From JBHHZI01 sp046757965 (GTDB lineage Bacteria; Acidobacteriota; Polarisedimenticolia; SMYD01): a stretch of 6,728 nucleotides of DNA. The position numbers and the translations under genes were made by a program. Every line of letters starts with the position of its first letter. Within the stretch, counting starts at the first letter, position 1. Where the stretch lies: assembly GCA_046757965.1 (NCBI GenBank), contig JBHHZI010000168.1, positions 1 to 6,728 of the forward strand, in the 5' to 3' direction. Shown piece by piece: positions 1 through 5,463 of the stretch. A model generated the notes under the pieces. It saw only the letters and a list, made by a program, of their open reading frames with translations. It did no database searches and had not been told where the DNA came from.

Positions 1-334
1 TCTCGCAACCATCACCAACGATGCCTGGTTCGGCCGCTCGGCCGCGCCGTCACAGCACTTCGCGATGGCAGTGATGCGCGCCGCGGAGATGCGCCGATGG
101 CTCGTCCGTGCCGCGAACACGGGAATCTCGGGAATCATCACGCCGGATGGCGAGGTCGTGGCCCGAACTGAACTGTTCGAGACCGGCCTTCTGAGTGGCG
201 TGATTCATCCGCGACACGACCTGACCTGGACCGCCCGCCATCCCCATTTCGTCCCGGGGGGCTGTGTTATGATCCTGGCGGTTGTCGTGGTCGCCGGCCG
301 TCTCCGGCGCCCCCGGTGTCCGTCAACCGCCTGA
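1..334 (+). CDS. lnt: Apolipoprotein N-acyltransferase, C-terminal part (5' end outside window)
   Basis: Lnt is an inner-membrane enzyme that transfers the third acyl chain onto the N-terminal cysteine of lipoproteins, the last step of their maturation in diderm bacteria. Only the last 110 residues are present, read in the frame whose first full codon starts at base 2. They include the end of the nitrilase-like (CN hydrolase) domain: NDAWFG, then an alanine-rich MAVMRAAEMRRWLVRAANTG stretch, then ISGIITPDGEV, all typical of Lnt. The catalytic Glu, Lys and Cys lie upstream and cannot be checked. Near the end, GGCVMILAVVVVAG looks like the final membrane helix, followed by a basic cytoplasmic tail (RLRRPR). 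The stop codon is TGA at 332-334, 48 bases before prfB on the same strand, so co-transcription is possible. The family assignment rests on motif recognition but is specific. Confidence 0.9.
   Translation, partial: LATITNDAWFGRSAAPSQHFAMAVMRAAEMRRWLVRAANTGISGIITPDGEVVARTELFETGLLSGVIHPRHDLTWTARHPHFVPGGCVMILAVVVVAGRLRRPRCPSTA
265..273 (+). promoter_or_regulatory. Possible extended -10 promoter for prfB inside the end of lnt
   Basis: TGT followed by TATGAT (265-273) matches an extended -10 box (TGn plus a 5/6 match to TATAAT), about 110 bases before the prfB start. No convincing -35 box lies 16-18 bases upstream, although extended -10 promoters can do without one. AT-rich hexamers are rare in this GC-rich coding sequence, but the site lies in codons for a membrane helix and may be chance. 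Confidence 0.3.
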
Positions 335-369
335 CCGGCGTCGTGCCGCTCGTCAGGAATGTCACCGCC

Positions 370-375
370 AGGGAG
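370..375 (+). promoter_or_regulatory. Ribosome binding site of prfB
   Basis: AGGGAG lies 7 bases before ATG 383, which is ideal spacing. A second ATG at 387, in the +1 frame, is 11 bases away and less favourably placed. This supports ATG 383 as the main start and makes the frameshift obligatory for that start. Confidence 0.7.
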
Positions 376-382
376 CCCCAGG

Positions 383-1496
383 ATGGATGCTCAGGAACTC
401 CACGCGCGACATGACGATCTCGCGCGGCGGGTCGACGAACTCCGGAGGTTCCTTTGACCTGCCGGGCAAGGAGAAGGCGCTTGCGGCCCTGGACGCCGAG
501 ATGGGGAGCCCGGGCTTCTGGGACGATGGGGACAGGGCCAGGCGGCTGACCCGGCAGCGCCAGTTACTCACCGTCCAGATCGAGGCGGCCCGGGAGGTGG
601 CCTCCCAGGCCGAGGACGGTGATGTGCTGCGCGAGTTGCTTGCCGAGGATCCCGACGTCGCCGCGGACTACGAGACCGCCCTCGATCGGATCGAGGCGAC
701 GGTCTCGGACCTCGAGGTGAAGACGCTGCTCTCCGGCGACACCGATCCGTCCAACGCGATCGTGACGGTGCACGCAGGCGCCGGTGGGACCGAATCGATG
801 GACTGGGCCTCCATGCTCCTGCGCATGTACCTGCGATGGTGCGAGCGACGATCGTTCACCACACAGATGATCGATGTGCAGGCCGGCGAAGAGGCGGGGA
901 TCAAGAGCGCGGTCTTCTCGGTCGACGGCACCCTGGCCTACGGCTATCTGAAGGTCGAGAGCGGCGTTCATCGGCTCGTACGCATCTCGCCGTTCGATGC
1001 GGCGTCCCGTCGCCATACCTCGTTCGCCTCGGTGGCGGTGGTTCCCGAGGTCGACGACAGCATCGTCGTGGACATCGAGGAGAAGGACCTGCGAATCGAC
1101 ACTTATCGCTCATCGGGTGCCGGCGGACAGCACGTCAACGTCACCGATTCGGCCGTGCGGATCACCCATCTCCCCACGGGCATCGTCGTGTCCTGCCAGA
1201 ACGAGCGCTCCCAGCACAAGAACAAGGACATCGCCATGAAGGTCCTGCGGTCGCGGCTGGTCGAACGGGAACGTCAGCTGCGCGATGAGAAGCGGCAGGC
1301 GGTCGAGGCCGAGAAGAAGGAGATCGCGTTCGGCAGCCAGATCCGCTCGTATGTCCTCCAGCCTTACCGGATGGTCAAGGACCATCGGACCGGGGTCGAG
1401 ATCGGCAACGTCGATCGCGTGCTCGACGGGGACCTCGATGCACTCATCCAGGCGGAGCTGCTCGCGCGGCGGGACCGGCAGGCGCAGAAGGCCTGA
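383..1496 (+). CDS. prfB: Peptide chain release factor 2 (programmed +1 frameshift: join 383-454, 456-1496)
   Basis: RF2 recognises UGA and UAA stop codons in the ribosomal A site and triggers peptide release. Translation begins at ATG 383 with MDAQELHARHDDLARRVDEL, reads 24 codons to CTT 452-454, meets TGA 455-457, and continues in the +1 frame from GAC 456 (DLPGKEK) to TGA 1494-1496. The full protein is 370 residues; E. coli RF2 has 365. The codon-reading tripeptide SPF, which marks RF2 rather than RF1 (PxT), is at residues 202-204. The catalytic GGQ is at 247-249 in SSGAGGQHVN, where the glutamine is the usual target of PrmC methylation. The residue matching E. coli position 246 is Ser243, a small residue. 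The first 24 codons fit the RF2 N-terminal helix, which supports this start. Regulation is by UGA readthrough: low RF2 favours the frameshift. Confidence 0.95.
443..458 (+). promoter_or_regulatory. prfB programmed +1 ribosomal frameshift site
   Basis: The element has the full architecture known from E. coli prfB. An internal Shine-Dalgarno-like CGGAGG (443-448) is followed by a three-base spacer TTC, the slippery CTT (452-454), the in-frame stop TGA (455-457) and a following C (458), a poor termination context. tRNA-Leu slips from CTT to TTT and translation resumes at GAC. When RF2 is scarce the ribosome pauses at TGA and shifts, making more RF2. The zero frame upstream and the +1 frame downstream join exactly where RF2 homology requires. 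Confidence 0.95.
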
Positions 1497-1533
1497 GACG
1501 ATCCAGGCAGCGGTTCGGCGATGCGAGCTAACT

Positions 1534-1549
1534 CCATTTATTTGAATGG
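1534..1549 (+). repeat. Inverted repeat around the -35 region of the hrcA promoter
   Basis: CCATT, six bases, AATGG forms a perfect 5-bp inverted repeat, extended by one T-G wobble at 1533/1550. It spans the -35 hexamer at 1542-1547 in an AT-rich patch unlike its surroundings. It could be a second operator or merely part of an UP-like AT-rich segment. It lacks the stem strength and T-tract of a terminator for prfB. Confidence 0.35.
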
Positions 1550-1570
1550 GTAACCTCCAGGTGCTATATT
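1542..1570 (+). promoter_or_regulatory. Sigma70-type promoter of the hrcA-grpE-dnaK-dnaJ operon
   Basis: TTGAAT (1542-1547) and TATATT (1565-1570) are separated by exactly 17 bases. Each hexamer is a 4/6 or 5/6 match to consensus. The region is AT-rich against a GC-rich background. Transcription should start near 1577, inside the CIRCE element, so a bound repressor would block RNA polymerase directly. The leader to the hrcA start would be about 38 bases. Confidence 0.8.
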
Positions 1571-1595
1571 GGCACTCGGGGAGCACGAGTGCCAG
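1569..1595 (+). promoter_or_regulatory. CIRCE operator (HrcA binding site)
   Basis: TTGGCACTC, nine bases, GAGTGCCAG matches the CIRCE consensus TTAGCACTC-N9-GAGTGCTAA, with exactly the required 9-base spacer. The arms are complementary at 8 of 9 positions. Both arms differ from consensus at the same inner position (A to G on the left, T to C on the right), so symmetry is kept. It overlaps the last two bases of the -10 box and the predicted start site. The HrcA repressor that binds such sites is encoded 20 bases downstream. Confidence 0.95.
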
Positions 1596-1600
1596 AGCCC

Positions 1601-1605
1601 GGAGG
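1601..1605 (+). promoter_or_regulatory. Ribosome binding site of hrcA
   Basis: GGAGG lies 9 bases before GTG 1615 and decides the start. The in-frame ATG at 1546 lies upstream of the predicted transcription start and has no such site. Confidence 0.8.
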
Positions 1606-1614
1606 AACCCGTCC

Positions 1615-2700
1615 GTGACCGACCGTCTCGATGCGCGACAGCGCGAGGTTCTTGGTGCTGTCATCGTGAACTACGTCGTCGCCCGCACTCCCGTCGGGAG
1701 TCGCACGGTGTCGAAGGCACGCGCCGATGGCCTGTCGCCGGCCACCATCCGCAACACGATGGCGGAACTCGAGGAGATGGGGTATCTCCTGCAGCCGCAC
1801 ACGTCCGCCGGGAGAATCCCCACCGACCTCGGCTACCGGTACTACGTCGACTCCATGATGTCCGGCAAGCCGCTGACGGCGGTGGAGAGTCGGGCCATCC
1901 GGTCCGCTCTCCCGGGCGCCGATGAGCATCCGCGTGTCGAGGAACTCCTGCAGCGCACCGTGAAACTGCTGGCGGATCTGAGCCTTCAGGTCGGCGTTGT
2001 TCTCGCGCCGCGATTCACGTCCGCCATTCTCCGGCGGCTCGATTTTCACCGTCTTCCCGACGGTCGGATCCTGGCCGTCTTCGTGTCTGAATCGGGCATC
2101 GTGGACCACAAGCTCATCACCTCCTCGGTGCCGCTGAGTGACACGGAACTCGTGACCATCAGCAACATGGTGAACCAGAATTTTCACGGGAAGACCCTTC
2201 CCCGGATCCGGGCGGAACTGATCGACCAGATGCGGCGAGAGAAGGCGCTCTACGACCGGTTGCTGTCCGAGGCACTGCGGCTCTGCCGGAGCTATCTCGA
2301 CGAGCGGGCTGACGATGACGACGAGGTCATCGTGGGTGGAACCAGCAACGTCGTGGGAGAGGAGGGCTTCGCGGATGTGGATGGCATGCGGGCCCTGTTT
2401 CGTGCCTTCGAGGACAAGAACCGCCTGGTGCATCTTCTCAACGCCTGCCTGGGCGAGGACCGCACACAGATCCGGATCGGCTCGGAGTGCCACGACCCGA
2501 TGTTCTCCGCGGTCACCGTCATCAGCTCGCCGTACCGGTATCGCGATCGCGCCGTCGGGGCCCTGGGTATCGTCGGGCCCCGGCGGATGCCCTACGATCG
2601 ACTGGTCACTCTCGTCGACTCGTTATCGACGTTTCTTTCCGACGCTCTGGCCCTGAGGAACGGTGTGACGAGCACGAAAGGGGCGTCCCATGGCGGATGA
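1615..2700 (+). CDS. hrcA: Heat-inducible transcription repressor HrcA
   Basis: HrcA is a dimeric repressor that binds CIRCE and shuts off heat-shock chaperone operons; in studied bacteria its activity depends on the GroE chaperonin. The product is 361 residues from GTG 1615, close to the 343 of Bacillus subtilis HrcA. The N-terminal winged helix-turn-helix is clear: LDARQREVLGAVIVNYV, then PVGSRTVS, then a recognition helix at about residues 41-56 (SPATIRNTMAELEEMG), then the wing with TSAGRIPTDLGYRYYVD. The GAF-like C-terminal domain ends in the family hallmark GPRRMPYDR at 321-329. An acidic run (DERADDDDE) precedes the usual GGTSNVV segment. It is the first gene behind the CIRCE promoter, so it represses itself. 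Its last 11 bases overlap the start of grpE, suggesting translational coupling. Confidence 0.95.
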   Translation: MTDRLDARQREVLGAVIVNYVVARTPVGSRTVSKARADGLSPATIRNTMAELEEMGYLLQPHTSAGRIPTDLGYRYYVDSMMSGKPLTAVESRAIRSALPGADEHPRVEELLQRTVKLLADLSLQVGVVLAPRFTSAILRRLDFHRLPDGRILAVFVSESGIVDHKLITSSVPLSDTELVTISNMVNQNFHGKTLPRIRAELIDQMRREKALYDRLLSEALRLCRSYLDERADDDDEVIVGGTSNVVGEEGFADVDGMRALFRAFEDKNRLVHLLNACLGEDRTQIRIGSECHDPMFSAVTVISSPYRYRDRAVGALGIVGPRRMPYDRLVTLVDSLSTFLSDALALRNGVTSTKGASHGG

Positions 2701-3334
2701 CATGCGTCCTCGGAGACCGGACCCGGAAGCCGTTCCAGGTGATGATGCCGAGATCCTGGAGATCGAGGGTCTGCCGGATGATGCGCCGCCGCCCTCGGCC
2801 ACCGAATCCGATGATGGTGAGGACCCGGTCCGCGTGACCGGGCCGGAAGCGGATGAGACGCCGCCTGTGGAGGCGAGCACCGATGTCGCCGCGCTCAGGG
2901 AACAGGTGAAGGCCCTGGAGGAGGATCTCCTGCGGGTGCGGGCCGATTTCGAGAACTTCCGCAGGCGACAGGACCGGGACCGGTCCGATCTGATCCGCCG
3001 GGCCTCTGCGGACCTGCTGCGGGATGTTCTGCCGGTGGTGGATAATTTTCGACGGGCTCTGGATGCGGACAGCGAGGGGACGCCGGACGGCTACAAGGAA
3101 GGCGTCCGGATGATCTTCGAGCAACTGACCGGAGTGCTCGAGAAGGCCGGTCTGGTGACCATCCGGGCCGAGGGCGAGCTGTTCGATCCGAACCTGCATG
3201 AGGCGGTGGCCCGCACCGAGACCGACGATGTGGAGCCCAACACCATCACCGACGAGCTGGAGCCCGGTTATATGTTCCGCGACCGCCTGCTCAGACCCGC
3301 CCGGGTGCGCGTCGCGGTCGCGCCCAAGACCTAA
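2690..3334 (+). CDS. grpE: Nucleotide exchange factor GrpE
   Basis: GrpE is the dimeric cytoplasmic co-chaperone that opens the DnaK nucleotide-binding domain and releases ADP. The product has 214 residues (E. coli 197). Residues 1-64 are acidic, proline-rich and probably disordered. A long coiled coil starts near 65 (VAALREQVKALEEDLLRVRA) and runs through FENFRRRQDRDR. The helical dimer region covers about 105-152 (VLPVVDNFRRAL). The C-terminal beta wing that contacts DnaK carries the family signature FDPNLHEAV at 165-173 and ends in YMFRDRLLRPARVRVA. ATG 2690 is preceded by AAGGGG with a 6-base gap and overlaps hrcA by 11 bases; ATG 2702 is a less likely alternative. The coiled coil and signature make the call firm. 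Confidence 0.95.
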   Translation: MADDMRPRRPDPEAVPGDDAEILEIEGLPDDAPPPSATESDDGEDPVRVTGPEADETPPVEASTDVAALREQVKALEEDLLRVRADFENFRRRQDRDRSDLIRRASADLLRDVLPVVDNFRRALDADSEGTPDGYKEGVRMIFEQLTGVLEKAGLVTIRAEGELFDPNLHEAVARTETDDVEPNTITDELEPGYMFRDRLLRPARVRVAVAPKT

Positions 3335-3349
3335 CCAGGCGAAACCCGT

Positions 3350-3374
3350 CGAGGCGGGCCTCGCCGGTCGGCGA
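3350..3374 (+). repeat. Two abutting short inverted repeats just after grpE
   Basis: CGAGG-CGGG-CCTCG (3350-3363) and TCGCC-GGTC-GGCGA (3361-3374) are each perfect 5-bp hairpins with 4-base loops. They share three bases, so they cannot both form fully. No T-tract follows, so this is not an intrinsic terminator. It may be an RNA processing or stability element between grpE and dnaK, or chance in GC-rich DNA. Confidence 0.4.
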
Positions 3375-3390
3375 AGGGTTCGTAGCTGCT

Positions 3391-3419
3391 TTGCCGGCGC
3401 CATCTCGCGGACCTATATT
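3391..3419 (+). promoter_or_regulatory. Probable internal promoter for dnaK, without CIRCE
   Basis: TTGCCG (3391-3396) and TATATT (3414-3419) are exactly 17 bases apart. The -10 box is identical to that of the hrcA promoter, and so is its flanking pattern CTATATTnGCnC. Transcription would start near 3426, giving a leader of about 57 bases. No CIRCE-like repeat is visible here, so transcripts from this site should escape HrcA. This is inference from hexamers only. Confidence 0.5.
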
Positions 3420-3446
3420 CGCCCACGATCGACACGTGTGTTCGGT

Positions 3447-3472
3447 GTCCCGGAAGACCGGGACCGTCCCGG
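3447..3472 (+). promoter_or_regulatory. Possible pair of alternative hairpins in the dnaK leader
   Basis: GTCCCGG (3447-3453) and its complement CCGGGAC (3458-3464) form a perfect 7-bp hairpin with loop AAGA. A second copy of GTCCCGG lies at 3466-3472, so the middle arm can instead pair downstream (6 bp, loop CCG). The second fold buries the first two bases of the dnaK ribosome binding site GGGAG (3471-3475), while the first leaves it free. This could act as a translational switch. Function is unproven. Confidence 0.45.
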
Positions 3473-3475
3473 GAG
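3471..3475 (+). promoter_or_regulatory. Ribosome binding site of dnaK
   Basis: GGGAG lies 7 bases before ATG 3483. It sets the DnaK start at MARMIGIDLGTTN, the position expected for the family. The open frame upstream, back to 3198, is only the overlap of another frame with grpE. Confidence 0.75.
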
Positions 3476-3482
3476 ATGCGCG

Positions 3483-5369
3483 ATGGCAAGGATGATCGGA
3501 ATCGACCTCGGTACGACGAACTGCTGTGTGGCCGTCGTGGAGGGGGCCCGGCCGACGGTCATCCCGAGCCGGGAGGGCAGCAGAACGGTGCCGACCGTCG
3601 TGGGGTTCACCGAGAAAGGGGACCAGCTCGTCGGTCAGATTGCCAGGCGGCAGGCGGTCACCAACCCGGAGAACACGGTCTTCGCGGTGAAACGTCTGAT
3701 CGGCCGGAAGTTCAACTCTCCCGAGGTCAAGCGGGCGCGGGAACTGATGCCGTACGTCATCACCGAGGCGGTGAACGGCGACGTCAGGATCCGCAGCCGC
3801 GAGAAGGAGTACTCGCCCTCGGAGATCTCGGCCATCATCCTGAAACGACTCAAGGAGATGGCCCAGCTTCATCTGGGCGTCGAGATCAACGAGGCGATCA
3901 TCACCGTGCCTGCGTATTTCGATGATTGTCAGCGTCAGGCCACACGCGACGCCGGCCGCATCGCGGGACTGAAGGTCGCCCGGATCATCAACGAGCCGAC
4001 CTCCGCCGCGCTGGCGTTCGGCTTGAACGAGGAATCGAACCGGACCGTCGCGGTCTATGACCTGGGCGGCGGGACCTTCGACATCTCCGTCCTTCGCATC
4101 GGAGAGGGAGTCTTCGAGGTCAAGGCCACGAGTGGGGATACGTTCCTGGGCGGCGAGGATCTCGACCACCGCATCGTGGAGTGGCTCATGGAGGAGTTTC
4201 GGCGCCAGTCCGGTGTGGACCTCGCCGGCGACCGGCTGGCCATGCAGCGTCTGAAGGAGGCGGCCGAGAAGGCGAAGTGCGAGCTGTCCGTGGAAACGGC
4301 CACCGAGATCAACCTCCCGTTCATCTCGGCGGACGAGAGTGGCCCGAAGCACCTGAGCGCGTCGCTGTCACGGGAGAAGCTCGAGGACCTGGTGCGCGAC
4401 CTGGTGGCGCGGACCGAGGCGCCCTGCCGGGAGGCCCTCTCCCTGGCCGGGATGAAGCCGGAAGATCTCGATGATGTCCTGCTCGTCGGCGGACAGACCA
4501 AGATGCCGCTGGTGATGGAGACCGTGCGAGCGATCTTCGGCAAGGATCCCAACACCAACGAGAATCCGGACGAGGTCGTGGGTGTCGGGGCGGCGGTCCA
4601 GGCGGGAATCCTGCAGGGCGACATCAAGGATCTGGTGCTGCTCGACGTGACGCCGCTGTCCCTGGGCATCGAGACGCGGGGAGGGATGTTCACCAAGCTC
4701 ATCGAGCGGTCCTCCACGATCCCCACCCGCCGGAAGAAGGTCTTCACCACCGTCGTGGATAACCAGGGGAAGGTGGAGATCAATGTCCTGCAGGGAGAGC
4801 GGGAGGTGGCCGCCCACACCCGTTCACTGGGGAAATTCGAGCTCGTGGGCCTGCCGCCGGCCCCCAAGGGGGTGCCGCAGGTGGAGGTCAGCTTCGACAT
4901 CGACTCCAACGGCATCGTGCATGTGTCCGCCCGGGATCTTGCCACCGGACAGGAGCAGAAGATCGTCGTGACGCCGTCCTCGGGCCTGTCGGAGCGGGAG
5001 ATCTCCGAGATCATCGCGGACGCCAAGGTGTACGAGGAGGAGGACCGCAAGAAGGCCGAGATGTCCCGTATCACCGCCCGGCTGGAGGGGCTCCTCGATA
5101 CCAACGCCAAGGCGTTCGCGGAGTTCGGAGAACTTCTCGACAAGGAGAAGCAGGGCTACGTCCGCCAGGTCCTGGCGAACGCCCGGCGGGCGGTCTCCGG
5201 ACACTCGGTCTCGGAGGCCACGGACGTTCTCGAGAAGCTGGGGGAGGTCTCCCAGATCTTGACCGAGGTCATGCTCTATGATCCGAACACGTTCCAGTCG
5301 GTCCCGGCGAAACCGAAGGACGGTGAGGAGGAATCCACGAAGCCTCCACCGACACCCGCCGAGGCCTGA
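3483..5369 (+). CDS. dnaK: Chaperone protein DnaK (Hsp70)
   Basis: DnaK is the ATP-driven cytoplasmic Hsp70 that binds exposed hydrophobic segments, working with DnaJ and GrpE. The product has 628 residues (E. coli 638). The ATPase domain (1 to about 383) shows IGIDLGTTN at 5-13, Lys70 in FAVKRLIGRKF, AYFDDCQRQATRDAGRIAGL, IINEPTSAALAFGL, DLGGGTFD with Thr198, and VLLVGGQTKMP. It has the extra segment after LIGRKF that marks diderm DnaKs. The interdomain linker is LVLLDVTPL around 384-392. In the substrate-binding domain, I396, F421, V431 and V435 match E. coli pocket residues, while the arch positions M404 and A429 are R399 and V424. The helical lid diverges (the usual RN-x-A-D element is missing), and the protein ends in GEEESTKPPPTPAEA instead of the usual DAEFEE-type tail. 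It may be one of several DnaK paralogues in its genome. Confidence 0.96.
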   Translation: MARMIGIDLGTTNCCVAVVEGARPTVIPSREGSRTVPTVVGFTEKGDQLVGQIARRQAVTNPENTVFAVKRLIGRKFNSPEVKRARELMPYVITEAVNGDVRIRSREKEYSPSEISAIILKRLKEMAQLHLGVEINEAIITVPAYFDDCQRQATRDAGRIAGLKVARIINEPTSAALAFGLNEESNRTVAVYDLGGGTFDISVLRIGEGVFEVKATSGDTFLGGEDLDHRIVEWLMEEFRRQSGVDLAGDRLAMQRLKEAAEKAKCELSVETATEINLPFISADESGPKHLSASLSREKLEDLVRDLVARTEAPCREALSLAGMKPEDLDDVLLVGGQTKMPLVMETVRAIFGKDPNTNENPDEVVGVGAAVQAGILQGDIKDLVLLDVTPLSLGIETRGGMFTKLIERSSTIPTRRKKVFTTVVDNQGKVEINVLQGEREVAAHTRSLGKFELVGLPPAPKGVPQVEVSFDIDSNGIVHVSARDLATGQEQKIVVTPSSGLSEREISEIIADAKVYEEEDRKKAEMSRITARLEGLLDTNAKAFAEFGELLDKEKQGYVRQVLANARRAVSGHSVSEATDVLEKLGEVSQILTEVMLYDPNTFQSVPAKPKDGEEESTKPPPTPAEA

Positions 5370-5388
5370 CCCGACCAGCTGGAACGGG

Positions 5389-5415
5389 CCGGGGAGGAAA
5401 GGGATTTCTCCACGG
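5389..5415 (+). repeat. Imperfect hairpin between dnaK and dnaJ
   Basis: Stems CCG/CGG, GGAG/CTCC and AAA/TTT pair in register, separated by a G-A mismatch (5392/5412) and one bulged G (5397), with loop GGGA (5401-5404). This gives 10 base pairs. It lies 20 bases after the dnaK stop and lacks a T-tract, so it is more likely a processing or stabilising structure than a terminator. Confidence 0.45.
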
Positions 5416-5424
5416 TGAATCGAG

Positions 5425-5441
5425 CCTCGCGTGGGGCGAGG
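5425..5441 (+). repeat. Perfect GC-rich hairpin upstream of dnaJ
   Basis: CCTCGC (5425-5430), loop GTGGG, GCGAGG (5436-5441) form a perfect 6-bp stem. It follows the previous hairpin by 9 bases and precedes the dnaJ ribosome binding site by 13. No T-tract follows. It could reduce dnaJ translation or mark an RNA cleavage region. Confidence 0.45.
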
Positions 5442-5463
5442 GTGTGCGGTCATCGGGAGTGTC

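Noticed and set aside
282..455. Upstream extension of the RF2 main frame, with a start at ATG 282
   Set aside because: The residues before GAC 456 in this frame do not look like RF2 and overlap the lnt end. The zero frame from ATG 383 has a ribosome binding site and joins at a textbook frameshift site.
1546..1614. ATG 1546 as the hrcA start
   Set aside because: It lies within the promoter, upstream of the -10 box and CIRCE, so it would not be transcribed from that promoter. GTG 1615 has GGAGG and fits HrcA N-termini.
564..1664. Minus-strand open frames opposite prfB
   Set aside because: They are shadow frames without a ribosome binding site or family motifs. One of them also runs through the CIRCE/promoter region.
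3350..3374. Intrinsic terminator between grpE and dnaK
   Set aside because: The stems are only 5 bp and no T-tract follows; the next bases are CGAAGGG-like.
3198..3482. Long N-terminal extension of dnaK
   Set aside because: It is an out-of-frame overlap with grpE. DnaK begins at MARMIGIDLGTTN with a clear ribosome binding site.
3335..3482. A second CIRCE element before dnaK
   Set aside because: I looked for TTAGCACTC-like arms with 9-base spacing and found none. The inverted repeats present have unrelated sequences and short loops.
3291..5143. Long minus-strand open frames opposite dnaK (3291-4352, 4055-5143)
   Set aside because: They mirror codon bias in a GC-rich conserved gene and show no recognisable domain. 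Antisense frames to hsp70 genes have been misannotated before, for example as NAD-dependent glutamate dehydrogenase.
5389..5441. Intrinsic terminator after dnaK
   Set aside because: Neither hairpin is followed by a run of T.
5431..5463. GTG 5431 as the dnaJ start
   Set aside because: It lies in a hairpin loop without a ribosome binding site and adds residues not seen in DnaJ. GTG 5464 puts HPD at the canonical 33-35.
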